Below, in pieces: positions 1 through 6,557 of a stretch of DNA of 6,878 nucleotides (positions are counted from its first letter, which is position 1; each line of letters starts with the position of its first letter). Source of the stretch: Dehalococcoidia bacterium. Its GTDB lineage: Bacteria; Chloroflexota; Dehalococcoidia; Plut-88900. The translations under genes were made by a program, and so were the position numbers. The notes beneath the pieces are model-generated. The model saw only the letters and a program-made list of their open reading frames with translations. It was not told the origin of the DNA and ran no database searches. Where the stretch lies: the NCBI GenBank assembly GCA_012270635.1, contig JAAXHX010000036.1:1-6878 (forward strand), in the 5' to 3' direction.

Positions 1-227
1 GGAGAGGGCTGGGCGGCGACGGCCTCGGCCATTGCGGTCGCCACCGCTTCCTTGATCAGGGCATCCACGTCCGGGCCATCAACCGCCGCTTCGGTCCGGT
101 TATCCGTCTCGGCTTGGTTGGTTTCGGCATCGGGGCTGGGGGACGGGGTGGGGTCCGCACCTGCACAGGACGCGGCCAAGATTAGGCCGACCAGTAGCGC
201 CGGAAGGAAGACGACTTTGGTTTTCAA
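1..227 (-). CDS. Putative lipoprotein, N-terminal part only, TTG start
   Basis: The minus strand is open from a TTG at 227-225 to the window edge (75 codons and two bases). The product starts MKTKVVFLPALLVGLILAAS, then Cys21. That is a short basic N-terminus, a hydrophobic core of about 14 residues, and a lipobox-like AASC. A low-complexity stretch rich in Pro, Ser, Asp, Glu and Thr follows, as in linkers tethering lipoproteins to the outer membrane face, then a more helical Ala/Glu-rich segment from about residue 57. The TTG overlaps the recO stop (TTGA), which suggests translational coupling. GGG lies 11 bases upstream as a weak ribosome site. No ATG or GTG fits the signal sequence better. 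Residue -3 of the lipobox is Ala rather than the preferred Leu, so a type I signal peptide is possible. The functional domain lies outside the window and I do not recognise the family. Confidence 0.6.
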   Translation of the reverse strand, partial: MKTKVVFLPALLVGLILAASCAGADPTPSPSPDAETNQAETDNRTEAAVDGPDVDALIKEAVATAMAEAVAAQPS

Positions 228-1003
228 CTTTGCTGCATCCCGGAGGGCAGTGCCGCAAGGCGGTCGAGGAACCCCGCCGACCTAACATCCCTCTCCAACT
301 GATAACGGATGTAACGTCCCAAGGTCACTTCCATTTCTCTGGCCAGGCGTTCCGGGGTTACCTTTTCCGATATTTCGGACAGATCGGCCTTCCGAAGGTA
401 TCGGAGGGAGACCAGTGCGTCCCGGGATATGGGCCGCGCAGACCCGTCGCCCTCCGCGCAGGACCCGCAGACGAGGCCCCCGGCGAGGGGACTGAAGGAG
501 GCCCCTCCCCCGACCCCCGAGGCGCGACATACGACACACGAATCGAGCTCGGGCGCGAAGCCTAGGAAGGTCAGCAGACGCAGCTCGAAGCGGCGCAGGA
601 CCAGGCCCCCGTCCCGGTTTACGGTGAGAGCTTTCAGGGTTTCCAGGAAGGCCTCGTAAAGCTCGGGGGTGGCGTCCTCCTCACCGGTGAAGAGGTCCAA
701 GAGCTCGGCGGCGTATAGGGCCTGGGCGGTGCGGCGCAGGTCGTCCCGCAGCCCGACGAAGCTGTCGATGGGGCTGACTTGGCTGATGACGTCCAGGCTG
801 TTGCCCCGGGCAATGAGCAGCGAGACCCGCGATAGCGGTTCGACGTGTCCACCCACCCGGCTCCTGGGCTTCAGCACCCCCTTCCCCACGACCCTCAGCT
901 TGCCCAGAAAGGGGCTGTACACGGTCACGATCTTGTCGGCGTCGCCGAGGTTCTGGTGTCGGAGGACTATGGCCTCGGTCTTGTAGACTCGGGGTCTGGA
1001 CAT
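224..1003 (-). CDS. recO: DNA repair protein RecO
   Basis: RecO works in the RecFOR pathway: it binds SSB-coated single-stranded DNA and, with RecR, loads RecA at gaps. The 259-residue length is normal for the family. The N-terminal OB-fold is clear at residues 1-80, beginning YKTEAIVLRHQNLGDADKIV and continuing with the typical PFLGKLRVVGKGVLKPRSR. A helical middle part follows (about 85-150). A four-cysteine zinc site lies at Cys156, Cys159, Cys179 and Cys182. The C-terminus (YIRYQLERDVRSAGFLDRL) has the usual RecO ending. Downstream, its TGA overlaps the TTG of the lipoprotein gene. Upstream, 105 bases separate it from recR, its functional partner. There is no Shine-Dalgarno sequence before the ATG, only CCCCCC and a TATAAT box, which points to a separate leaderless transcript. 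Confidence 0.96.
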   Translation of the reverse strand: MSRPRVYKTEAIVLRHQNLGDADKIVTVYSPFLGKLRVVGKGVLKPRSRVGGHVEPLSRVSLLIARGNSLDVISQVSPIDSFVGLRDDLRRTAQALYAAELLDLFTGEEDATPELYEAFLETLKALTVNRDGGLVLRRFELRLLTFLGFAPELDSCVVCRASGVGGGASFSPLAGGLVCGSCAEGDGSARPISRDALVSLRYLRKADLSEISEKVTPERLAREMEVTLGRYIRYQLERDVRSAGFLDRLAALPSGMQQS

Positions 1004-1032
1004 GGGGGGATTATACGCCGCGCCCCACGCGG
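1004..1032 (-). promoter_or_regulatory. Putative leaderless promoter of recO
   Basis: On the minus strand a perfect TATAAT (1015-1010) is followed by six C residues and then the recO ATG at 1003. A start 7 bases after the -10 box would make the A of the ATG the first transcribed base. No good -35 hexamer sits 16-18 bases upstream (best ATCTTT). The spacer region (1018-1032) is instead an inverted repeat, CCGCG-N5-CGCGG, which could be an operator or chance in GC-rich DNA. The absence of a Shine-Dalgarno sequence supports the leaderless reading. Promoter identity is inferred from sequence only. Confidence 0.45.
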
Positions 1033-1108
1033 AAAGATGGAGGAAATGTCGAGATATGCGGGGCGCCCCTCGATAGTTTGTGACCGGGGAGCAAGCCGGA
1101 GCCCGATC

Positions 1109-1714
1109 CTAGAGCGGCTGCCGTCCCTCCAGCGCCCGAGCCAGCGTTACGTCGTCGACGTACTCCAGGTCCCCGCCCGCGGGCAGCCCCCGGGCCAGGC
1201 GCGTGACCCGTATCCCGAGGGGCGATATCAGCCCGTTCAGGTACATACAGGTGGCGTCCCCCTCGATGTTCGGGTTGATGCCCAGGATGATCTCCTTCAC
1301 CTGGCCGTCCCGGAGCCGGTCCAACAGCTCCTTCACCTTCAGGTCCTCCGGGGTGATGCCGTTCATCGGCGAGATGACGCCGTGAAGGACGTGGAACAAC
1401 CCCTGGTACTTCCCCGACCTCTCGATGGGCAGGATATCCAAGGGCTCCTCCACAACGCAGATTTGGGACCGGTCTCGACGGAAGTCGCTGCAGAGGGGGC
1501 AGACCTCCGTCTCGGCGATGTTTTGGCACGAGCCGCAGAGGGTGGTGAGTTCCTTGACCGAGATGATGGCCTCGGACAAGGCCCGGGCCTCTTCCTCCGG
1601 CAGGCGCACCAGGTGATAGGTCAGCCGTTGGGCGGTCTTAGGCCCGATGCCCGGCAGCCGGTGAAAAGCTTCTATGAGCCGGGTCACGGCGGGGGAGGTG
1701 GGCGAGCTGGCCAT
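1109..1714 (-). CDS. recR: Recombination protein RecR
   Basis: RecR forms a ring around DNA and, with RecO and RecF, promotes RecA loading at single-strand gaps. The 201-residue length equals that of the E. coli protein. In order: an N-terminal helix-hairpin-helix (FHRLPGIGPKTAQRL, about 17-31), a C4 zinc finger at Cys60, Cys63, Cys72 and Cys75, a Toprim domain (about 84-178, starting CVVEEPLDILPIERSGKYQG and containing GINPNIEGDAT), and the C-terminal ARGLPAGGDLEYVDDVTL motif that closes the fold. The ATG has a strong ribosome site, GGAGGGGG, five bases upstream, lying just after the ybaB stop 15 bases away, so the two genes are clearly co-transcribed. This start also places the helix-hairpin-helix at the usual distance from the N-terminus. 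Confidence 0.98.
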   Translation of the reverse strand: MASSPTSPAVTRLIEAFHRLPGIGPKTAQRLTYHLVRLPEEEARALSEAIISVKELTTLCGSCQNIAETEVCPLCSDFRRDRSQICVVEEPLDILPIERSGKYQGLFHVLHGVISPMNGITPEDLKVKELLDRLRDGQVKEIILGINPNIEGDATCMYLNGLISPLGIRVTRLARGLPAGGDLEYVDDVTLARALEGRQPL

Positions 1715-1729
1715 GGACGCCCCCTCCGC

Positions 1730-2041
1730 CTACATTCCCGGTATGTTGAGGCCCGCGGTTAGGCCGCCCAGGTGACTGGAGGCCAAGCCCTGGGACTTTT
1801 CGATGGCCTCGCTGACGGCGGCCTGGACCAGGTCCTGGAGCATCTCGACGTCTTCGGGGTCCACGACCTCGGGGGAGATGGTGATGGACTTGATCTCCTG
1901 GCGGCCGTTCATCACCACTTTGACAGCCCCACCCCCGACGCTGGCCTCGACGTTCTTGTCGGCCAGCTCTTCCTGGGCCTTGGCCAGCATGGACTGTACG
2001 TCCTGCATCTGCTTCATCTGGCGCCGAAACTGCCTGTTCAT
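1730..2041 (-). CDS. ybaB: Nucleoid-associated protein YbaB/EbfC family
   Basis: A small dimeric DNA-binding protein of 103 residues (family usually 100-115). The N-terminal helix is rich in Gln, Met, Lys and Arg (NRQFRRQMKQMQDVQSMLAK), followed by VEASVGGGAVKVVMNGRQEI, the characteristic beta-sheet core with the glycine-rich turn, then a helix ending EAIEKSQ and a Gly/Leu-rich tail ending in Met. It sits between dnaX (27-base gap) and recR (15-base gap), the classic dnaX-ybaB-recR order. The ATG is preceded by GGGAG at six bases. Family members bind DNA and affect nucleoid structure and gene expression. Nothing here shows a more specific role. Confidence 0.96.
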   Translation of the reverse strand: MNRQFRRQMKQMQDVQSMLAKAQEELADKNVEASVGGGAVKVVMNGRQEIKSITISPEVVDPEDVEMLQDLVQAAVSEAIEKSQGLASSHLGGLTAGLNIPGM

Positions 2042-2068
2042 AGTCTGCTCCCGGTAAACCCCCGGCCC

Positions 2069-3862
2069 TTAAGGCCCTCGCTCGATGATCCTGGCCCCCA
2101 TGTCCAGCGCCGCTCTCACCAGGGGCCCGGGCCCCGAGTCCGCCGTCGAAGAGGCGGTCGCAGGCTCTTTGACCCGCGGCTCCTGGCGTGCGGCCTCGGG
2201 GTGTTGTCCGTAGTCGCCGTTCTGGGGAGGGGGCTCTTTTATGTTCGTGGTGGGGCTGGGGGCGGCGGGCTTGTCCTTATCGATGAGAGTGCAGCGGATA
2301 CGGTAAGGCCCGCCAAAAACCTCGTTGACTTTCTTTTCCACCAGGTGGCGGTACTTGGGGTCGTCAATCTTGTCTTTGAGGAACGGGAAGGAGAAACCGA
2401 TGACTAGGGTGTCTCCCTCCAGGGCTACGGGTTTCGACCCACTACGCAAAACGGCGTCCAGACTCCCCTTGGACCCGACCCCTCGGAGCGCATGGACCAG
2501 CGCCGGCCATCTCTCCTCGAAGTCTGAGATGTCACCTGCATCCTGGGAAACCGGGGTGGGCTGCGGGTCCGTGACCGGCGCGGGCCGAGGGGCCTTTTCC
2601 GCTTGCCGGGCCGTCGGCGATTGGCTGTTTGACGGGGCGCTTGTGACGGGCCGGCGCTCGGGCTCCCGCGGGGTTGGCGCAGGGGGTCTGGGCGTGGGGG
2701 CGGAGGTAGTCCGAGGCTGCGGCGCCGGCCCGGAGACCCTCGCCGCGGGCGATGAGGCAGTTTGTTCGATTGGGGGAGCGGGTTGGGAGGCGTGGAGGGC
2801 CACTTCGATCAGGGCCATCTCCAAGGACAGCGAAGCCGATGAGTCGGCCCTGATGTTGGCGTTGCTCCAAAGGGCAAGGGCCCGTTGCAGCGTTCCGATA
2901 TCAGCCTTGGAGGCCTGCTCCCGGGCCCCTTCCAGTTCCTCCTCCGGCATGTCCAGTACGTCGGCGGCCCCGGCCTTTATGAGCAGCAGGGAACGCAGGT
3001 GCTCCAGCATCTCCCGGTGGAAGTGCTTCAGGTTCAACCCCTGCTCTGCGACGCCGTGTAAGGCCCTCAGGGCGGCCGGCAGGTCGCCCGAGAGCATCCC
3101 CGCAGTGATCTCCTGGAGCGGCAGCCCCGACGCTACGCCCATGAGCTCCTTCAGGTGAGCGGACTCGATGCTGACGCCGTAGGAAACGATGAGCTGCTCG
3201 AGCAGGTTCTCGGCATCCCGAAGGCTCCCCTCCGACGCCCGAACGATGGACTTCATCACCCAGGGCTCGACCTTCACGCCCTCGTCCTCGCACAGCTCGC
3301 GGAGTCGTCCCTCGACGGAGTCATGGCTGAGGCGTCGGAAGTCGAAGCGCTGGCAGCGGGAGACGATGGTGACGGGGAGCCGGTGCGCCTCGGTGGTGGC
3401 CAGGATGAAGATGACGTGACCGGGGGGCTCCTCCAGGACCTTGAGAAGGGCGTTGAAGGCCGGAGTGGTCATCATGTGGACTTCGTCGATGATGTAGACT
3501 TTGAACGGGGCCTCGGCGGGGGAGTAGTTCACCCGCTCCCGAAGCTCCCGCACCTCGTCGATGCCCCTGTTGGAAGCGGCGTCGATCTCGATGAGGTCCA
3601 GGGCGTTGCCCCGGCTGACGGCCAGGCACTGGGGGCAGTCGTTGCAGGGCTCGCCCTTGCCGTTCCTGGCGCAGTTGACGGCCTTGGCCAGGATTCGCGC
3701 CGTGCTGGTCTTCCCCGTGCCCCTCGGCCCGCAGAAGAGGTAGGCGTGGGCCACCCGACCCTGGGCCAGGGCGTTCAGAAGCGTGCGGGTAACGTGCTCC
3801 TGGCCAACCACCCCCCCGAGGGTCTGGGGCCGCCACTTCCTGTACAGCACTTCCGAGACCAT
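2069..3862 (-). CDS. dnaX: DNA polymerase III subunit tau/gamma (clamp loader ATPase)
   Basis: The AAA+ motor of the clamp loader, which opens the beta clamp and connects polymerase to helicase. Of the 597 residues, 1-360 are the conserved motor: Walker A GPRGTGKT (45-52), zinc cysteines at 64, 73, 76 and 79, Walker B VYIIDE (122-127), sensor 1 LATTEAH (154-160) and the SRC arginine finger (168-170). Domain III runs to about residue 357. A Pro/Ala/Thr/Ser-rich linker covers about 361-440, then a globular C-terminal domain (about 444-530, starting DISDFEERWPALVHALRGV). A second low-complexity linker leads to a last conserved-looking tail, PLVRAALDMGARIIERGP. The ATG shares its A with the ybeY stop (TGATG), and GGAGAG stands seven bases upstream. 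I see no A-rich slippery heptamer that would make a shorter gamma form. Confidence 0.97.
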   Translation of the reverse strand: MVSEVLYRKWRPQTLGGVVGQEHVTRTLLNALAQGRVAHAYLFCGPRGTGKTSTARILAKAVNCARNGKGEPCNDCPQCLAVSRGNALDLIEIDAASNRGIDEVRELRERVNYSPAEAPFKVYIIDEVHMMTTPAFNALLKVLEEPPGHVIFILATTEAHRLPVTIVSRCQRFDFRRLSHDSVEGRLRELCEDEGVKVEPWVMKSIVRASEGSLRDAENLLEQLIVSYGVSIESAHLKELMGVASGLPLQEITAGMLSGDLPAALRALHGVAEQGLNLKHFHREMLEHLRSLLLIKAGAADVLDMPEEELEGAREQASKADIGTLQRALALWSNANIRADSSASLSLEMALIEVALHASQPAPPIEQTASSPAARVSGPAPQPRTTSAPTPRPPAPTPREPERRPVTSAPSNSQSPTARQAEKAPRPAPVTDPQPTPVSQDAGDISDFEERWPALVHALRGVGSKGSLDAVLRSGSKPVALEGDTLVIGFSFPFLKDKIDDPKYRHLVEKKVNEVFGGPYRIRCTLIDKDKPAAPSPTTNIKEPPPQNGDYGQHPEAARQEPRVKEPATASSTADSGPGPLVRAALDMGARIIERGP

Positions 3863-4362
3863 CAGCTTCTCTCCGGGGACAGGGACGCTCTATCGATTCC
3901 CATGAGGCGCAGGGCCCGGGTCTCCATCTCTTTCATCAGGTCCGCCTCGGAGGGCGCTTCGTGGTCGTAGCCCAGCAGGTGGAACACGCCATGGACCGCC
4001 AGGAAGGCTATTTCGTCCCTTGTATCGTGCCCGAGGTTCTCGGCTTGGCGTCGGGCCTGGGGATAGGAGATTATCACCTCTCCTAGGTCCTGCTTGCCGC
4101 CCGGCGGGCTGACGAATCCCCCCTCCCCGACCTCCCCGCCACTCATGGCGAAGGAGAGCACGTCGGTGGCGCCCTGCTTGCCCCTGAACCTGCGGTTGAG
4201 GTCGGCGACCGTGTCGTCGCCGGTGACGGCCACGGACACTTCCACTGGGTATCGCGCCCCCTCGATTTCAAGGGCGTTGGACACGGCTTTTTCGATTAGG
4301 ACTGCGTCCAATTTGTCGCGGTAAGCGGGCTCGATGAGAAGGCTCAGGTCAAGGGGAGACAT
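3862..4362 (-). CDS. ybeY: Endoribonuclease YbeY (16S rRNA maturation)
   Basis: YbeY is a metal-dependent RNase needed for 16S rRNA 3'-end maturation and ribosome quality control. From the ATG at 4362 the protein has 166 residues, normal for the family. The zinc-binding motif HGVFHLLGYDH carries His124, His128 and His134. The conserved LNRRFRGKQGATDVLSF (about 55-71) includes Arg60. DLGEVIISYPQARRQA (92-107) is the usual segment before the metal site. An in-frame ATG at 4518 would add 52 residues with no family resemblance and would lie upstream of the likely promoter, so I reject it. The ribosome site at 4362 is weak (GGTGA almost touching the ATG). It is the first gene of the ybeY-dnaX-ybaB-recR operon and overlaps dnaX by one base of its stop. 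Confidence 0.95.
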   Translation of the reverse strand: MSPLDLSLLIEPAYRDKLDAVLIEKAVSNALEIEGARYPVEVSVAVTGDDTVADLNRRFRGKQGATDVLSFAMSGGEVGEGGFVSPPGGKQDLGEVIISYPQARRQAENLGHDTRDEIAFLAVHGVFHLLGYDHEAPSEADLMKEMETRALRLMGIDRASLSPERS

Positions 4363-4391
4363 GTCACCGGCGGACGGAAAACTACGGGACG

Positions 4392-4402
4392 ATGATAGCA
4401 CA
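4392..4402 (-). promoter_or_regulatory. Extended -10 promoter for the ybeY-dnaX operon
   Basis: Minus-strand TGTGCTATCAT: a TRTGn extension plus TATCAT (five of six to TATAAT). The expected start is near 4385, giving a leader of about 23 bases before the ybeY ATG at 4362. No convincing -35 is present, as is common for extended -10 promoters. The same 11 bases precede the peroxiredoxin at 6547-6557. Confidence 0.5.
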
Positions 4403-4443
4403 GGGGGGTGGGGTGGGGAAGCCTCCGCGAACGCATAAGTTTC

Positions 4444-4473
4444 TTGACACTCGGTCGGGCGCAATGATAAAGT
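4444..4473 (+). promoter_or_regulatory. Sigma-70-type promoter for gltA
   Basis: A perfect TTGACA (4444-4449) is followed after 18 bases by TAAAGT (4468-4473), itself preceded by TGA, an extended -10 feature. The alternative -10 GATAAA at 16-base spacing overlaps it. Transcription would start near 4480 and read into gltA with a leader of about 158 bases. It is divergent from the ybeY promoter, with about 70 bases between the -10 boxes. Confidence 0.5.
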
Positions 4474-4480
4474 CCAAAAC

Positions 4481-4567
4481 TGGCGCCGGTGCGGCGCAAC
4501 CCTGCCAATCCCCATCATGTCTTGACTCTGTAAACGGCTGACGCCGGGGTCTCTTGTGAGGGCAGGG
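4481..4567 (+). promoter_or_regulatory. Possible structured 5' leader of gltA
   Basis: Starting at the predicted transcript end, 4483-4487 GCGCC can pair with 4493-4497 GGCGC. Further on, CCCTGCC (4500-4506) is perfectly complementary to GGCAGGG (4561-4567). Between them, CCCC (4510-4513) could meet GGGG (4546-4549), or CGGC (4535-4538) could pair with GCCG (4543-4546). The last two are mutually exclusive at base 4546. Nested and competing pairs hint at a folded leader, but in GC-rich DNA short matches are frequent. It matches no riboswitch I recognise, and I see no terminator hairpin with a U-run before gltA. Confidence 0.25.
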
Positions 4568-4637
4568 GGGCGAGGCGCTTATCTATACATCATCAGGCTT
4601 GGACCGAAAGATACGGTAGGCTACCCAGGGAGCAGCG

Positions 4638-5783
4638 ATGGCCGAGGCCAAAGAAGAGATACAGCTACACCGTGGTCTTAAAGGCATCTACTTTGAAAGA
4701 TCGGCCGCCTCCTTCATAGACGGCGAGGTCGGCAAGCTCCTCTACCGGGGCTATAACATCCATGACCTTGCCGAAAAGTCCACCTTCGAAGAGACCACTT
4801 ATCTCCTGCTTCACGGCGTCCTGCCCACCCGCAGTCAGCTCGGTGAGGTGGACGACGCCCTGAAGTCCAGCCGTCCGGTGCCCGATGCGGCGCACCGGGT
4901 AATAGACCTGGTCAAGGACGCCCACCCCATGGACGTCCTCCGCACAGCCGTCTCCGCCCTGTCGGCCTTCGACCCCGACGTGAGCGACAATTCATCCGAG
5001 GCGAACATCCGCAAGGGCATCCGGCTCACCTCCCAGGCCGCCACCATCGTCGCGGCGCATCATCGCATAAGGCAGGGCCTGGACCCCGTGACCCCCGACC
5101 CCACCCTTGGACATGCCGCCAGCTTCCTCCATATGCTGCACGGGGAAAAACCGAGCGAAGAGGAAGCCAAGCTCATGGACGTCGACTTCATTCTTCACGC
5201 GGAGCACGGGACCAACGCCTCGGCCTTCGCGGCCAGGGTCTGTGCCAGCACCATCTCGGACCTGCACTCGGCGGTGGTTACGGGCATCGCGGTGCTAAAG
5301 GGTCCCGCGCATGGCGGCGCCGCCGAGGCCGCCCAGACGATGACCCAGGCCATAGGCTCCCCCGACAACGCGGAGTCCTACGTCCGGGACACTATCAAGA
5401 ACGGCGGCCGGATAATGGGGTTCGGGCACCGGGTATACAAGGCGGAGGACCCCCGGGCGGGTCACCTACGAGAGAGGTCCCGGGCCCTGGGGCAGAAGAT
5501 GGGACAGCCGGAGTGGTACCAGATCCTGACCCGCGTCGAGGAGGCCATGGCCCCCTACCGAAAGCGCGGGGTGTTCGTGAACGTGGACTTCTACGCCGGG
5601 TCCATATACCACCTTCTCGGCATCCCCGACGACCTGTTCATCCCACTGTTCGCCATGGGGCGCATACCCGGATGGACGTTACAGGTCGTCGAGCAGCATG
5701 AGAAGAACATCCTTATCCGGCCCCTGGCGGAGTACACGGGCCCCATGGACCTGGAGTACGTGCCCCTGGACCAGCGGGGCTAG
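4638..5783 (+). CDS. gltA: Citrate synthase, short type I form
   Basis: Condenses acetyl-CoA and oxaloacetate to citrate at the entry of the TCA cycle, in the cytoplasm. The 381 residues match the short type I enzymes of Gram-positive bacteria, archaea and related groups, lacking the extra N-terminal domain of the long NADH-regulated enzyme. The N-terminus LHRGLKGIYFERSAASFIDG and LLYRGYNIHDLAE (34-46) are typical. Catalytic residues are His190 (HAEHGTNAS), His225 (GPAHGGAAEA) and Asp317 (NVDFYAG). The substrate-binding GFGHRVYK is at 261-268, and the C-terminal arginine region RPLAEYTGP is at 361-369. GGGAG lies five bases before the ATG. It stands alone between a long leader and the convergent hepT, and no other TCA gene is in view. 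A 2-methylcitrate synthase activity is possible in this family, but no propionate genes adjoin it. Confidence 0.96.
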   Translation: MAEAKEEIQLHRGLKGIYFERSAASFIDGEVGKLLYRGYNIHDLAEKSTFEETTYLLLHGVLPTRSQLGEVDDALKSSRPVPDAAHRVIDLVKDAHPMDVLRTAVSALSAFDPDVSDNSSEANIRKGIRLTSQAATIVAAHHRIRQGLDPVTPDPTLGHAASFLHMLHGEKPSEEEAKLMDVDFILHAEHGTNASAFAARVCASTISDLHSAVVTGIAVLKGPAHGGAAEAAQTMTQAIGSPDNAESYVRDTIKNGGRIMGFGHRVYKAEDPRAGHLRERSRALGQKMGQPEWYQILTRVEEAMAPYRKRGVFVNVDFYAGSIYHLLGIPDDLFIPLFAMGRIPGWTLQVVEQHEKNILIRPLAEYTGPMDLEYVPLDQRG

Positions 5784-5806
5784 CCGACGCCCTTCCTTGC
5801 TCGCCG

Positions 5807-6151
5807 TCAGTCTGCCCGGGTAGGCAAGGCGGACTCAATCTCAGGAACCAGTTCGGGTAGGTCTTCAACCAGGGTTTGCCAGAGCACGTCGAGATTGATG
5901 TCGAAATAGGCGTGTATTAGCCGGTGGCGCATCCCTATCACCGCTGTCCAGGGAATCGACGGCAAGTCTCTACGGGTCAATTCGGAAATTCTGTATGCCG
6001 CCTCCCCGATGATCTCCACTTCCTTGACCAGTGATAGAACAGGCATTCGATTATCATCAAGGTCGGGCCGGGAACGCCCCTGGACGAAAGACAGCGCTTC
6101 CCGAGCCGCGTCCAACATGTGCCGCAGGCGTACTTCGTCAGCGCTGTCCAT
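5807..6151 (-). CDS. hepT: HEPN-domain toxin HepT (DUF86 family)
   Basis: Toxin of the HEPN/MNT type VII toxin-antitoxin system, an RNase active as a dimer. From the ATG at 6151 the protein has 114 residues, almost entirely helical. It starts with the usual VRLRHMLDAAREALSFVQG and carries the catalytic RX4H motif at Arg75-His80 (RHRLIH), continued as HAYFDIN. Tyr82 in the RX4HXY motif is the position AMPylated by the partner nucleotidyltransferase in the studied Shewanella system. A TTG 21 bases further upstream (6172) is possible, but the family normally begins near the ATG. The gene overlaps the end of mntA by 14 bases, so translation is probably coupled. Local base composition is poorer in G+C than the flanking core genes, in line with acquisition. 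Its end lies only 23 bases from the gltA stop, in convergent orientation. Confidence 0.9.
   Translation of the reverse strand: MDSADEVRLRHMLDAAREALSFVQGRSRPDLDDNRMPVLSLVKEVEIIGEAAYRISELTRRDLPSIPWTAVIGMRHRLIHAYFDINLDVLWQTLVEDLPELVPEIESALPTRAD
5809..5835 (+). terminator. Weak candidate terminator hairpin after gltA
   Basis: AGTCTGCC (5809-5816) can pair with GGCGGACT (5828-5835), eight pairs with one T-G wobble and an 11-base loop, starting 26 bases past the gltA stop. No U-run follows, and the bases also encode the HepT C-terminus, so a factor-dependent or merely incidental structure is as likely. Confidence 0.2.
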
Positions 6152-6443
6152 ACTGTACTTCAGCCTCTTCAATCACTTGGCGACGAAAATAGAGGCTCAG
6201 GTCTTCAGGCGTACGAAGATCGACATTCCGCTTACCAAACAGGGGGGATAGCTCTTGTTCCAGGCGGCTAATCCCCAGCAGCCCGGGAGTACGGCCTTCC
6301 TCGAATTCAACGAGCACGTCGATATCGCTCTCGGGCCCAAATTCGAGGCGCAGCGCCGACCCATATACGGCCAAGCGTTTTATGCCTCTAGCGCTGCACA
6401 GGGATGCGAGTTGGTCTTTCTGAATGGAAACCTGCGGGTTCAT
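6138..6443 (-). CDS. mntA: MNT-type nucleotidyltransferase antitoxin MntA
   Basis: Antitoxin partner of HepT: a minimal nucleotidyltransferase that in characterised members blocks the toxin by transferring AMP to its tyrosine. From the ATG at 6443 it has 101 residues. The polymerase-beta-like signature is complete: Gly28-Ser29, ten residues, Asp40-x-Asp42 ([20 protein letters not shown]), and the third acid is probably Asp75 (NVDLRT). So the enzyme looks active. I prefer 6443 over the in-frame ATG at 6470 because GAAGG lies six bases before it, whereas the upstream ATG has no ribosome site. It is first in the two-gene unit, with hepT overlapping its 3' end, and diverges from the peroxiredoxin gene. 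Confidence 0.9.
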   Translation of the reverse strand: MNPQVSIQKDQLASLCSARGIKRLAVYGSALRLEFGPESDIDVLVEFEEGRTPGLLGISRLEQELSPLFGKRNVDLRTPEDLSLYFRRQVIEEAEVQYGQR

Positions 6444-6496
6444 CCGTTGCCTTCGGTCGCAACCAGCCATAACCAGGATATATCATGAACGGGGCC

Positions 6497-6524
6497 ACTA
6501 TAAGATATCATTGAAGAATGTCGG
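6497..6524 (-). promoter_or_regulatory. Possible mntA-hepT promoter
   Basis: Minus-strand CCGACA (6524-6519), a 16-base gap and TATAGT (6502-6497; five of six to the -10 consensus). This would start transcripts near 6490, giving a leader of about 47 bases. A second candidate, TGA-TATATC (6485-6477), lies just downstream. ATATCAT occurs twice on the plus strand (6480-6486 and 6505-6511), 25 bases apart, and could be an operator half-site pair, but this is speculative. Confidence 0.3.
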
Positions 6525-6546
6525 GCTCCAACCTTACGCGGCCCTT

Positions 6547-6557
6547 TGTGCTATCAT
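6547..6557 (+). promoter_or_regulatory. Extended -10 promoter for the peroxiredoxin gene
   Basis: TGTGCTATCAT, a TRTGn extension with TATCAT at 6552-6557. The expected start is near 6564, leaving about 49 bases of leader with GGGAGGAAA before the ATG. No clear -35 was found 16-18 bases upstream. The element is identical over 11 bases to the ybeY promoter. Confidence 0.5.

Noticed and set aside
1060..1069. GGGGCGCCCC palindrome between recR and recO as a terminator
   Set aside because: A 10-base perfect palindrome leaves no loop, so only a few pairs could form, and no U-run follows on the minus strand.
845..1762. Plus-strand open frame of 305 codons opposite recO, recR and ybaB
   Set aside because: It spans three well-supported minus-strand genes and their gaps. 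The composition is a GC-rich mirror of them, with no recognisable domain. Similar antisense frames (1772-2407, 2325-3158, 3155-3970) are expected from high third-position GC.
2320..2345. Programmed frameshift site in dnaX (A-rich stretch coding VEKKV)
   Set aside because: The run is GGAAAAGAAAG, not an A-AAA-AAG slippery heptamer, and it lies in the C-terminal domain rather than after domain III, where a gamma form would end.
4363..4518. 52-residue N-terminal extension of YbeY from the ATG at 4518
   Set aside because: It lies upstream of the likely promoter, overlaps the gltA promoter, shows no family similarity and is not needed for the normal 166-residue length.
4522..4590. Second gltA promoter with TTGACT (4522-4527) or TATACA (4584-4589)
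   Set aside because: Neither hexamer has a partner at 15-19 bases spacing.
6152..6172. TTG start extending HepT by seven residues
   Set aside because: The family starts close to the ATG at 6151, and a rare start with a longer overlap into mntA is less likely, though not excluded.
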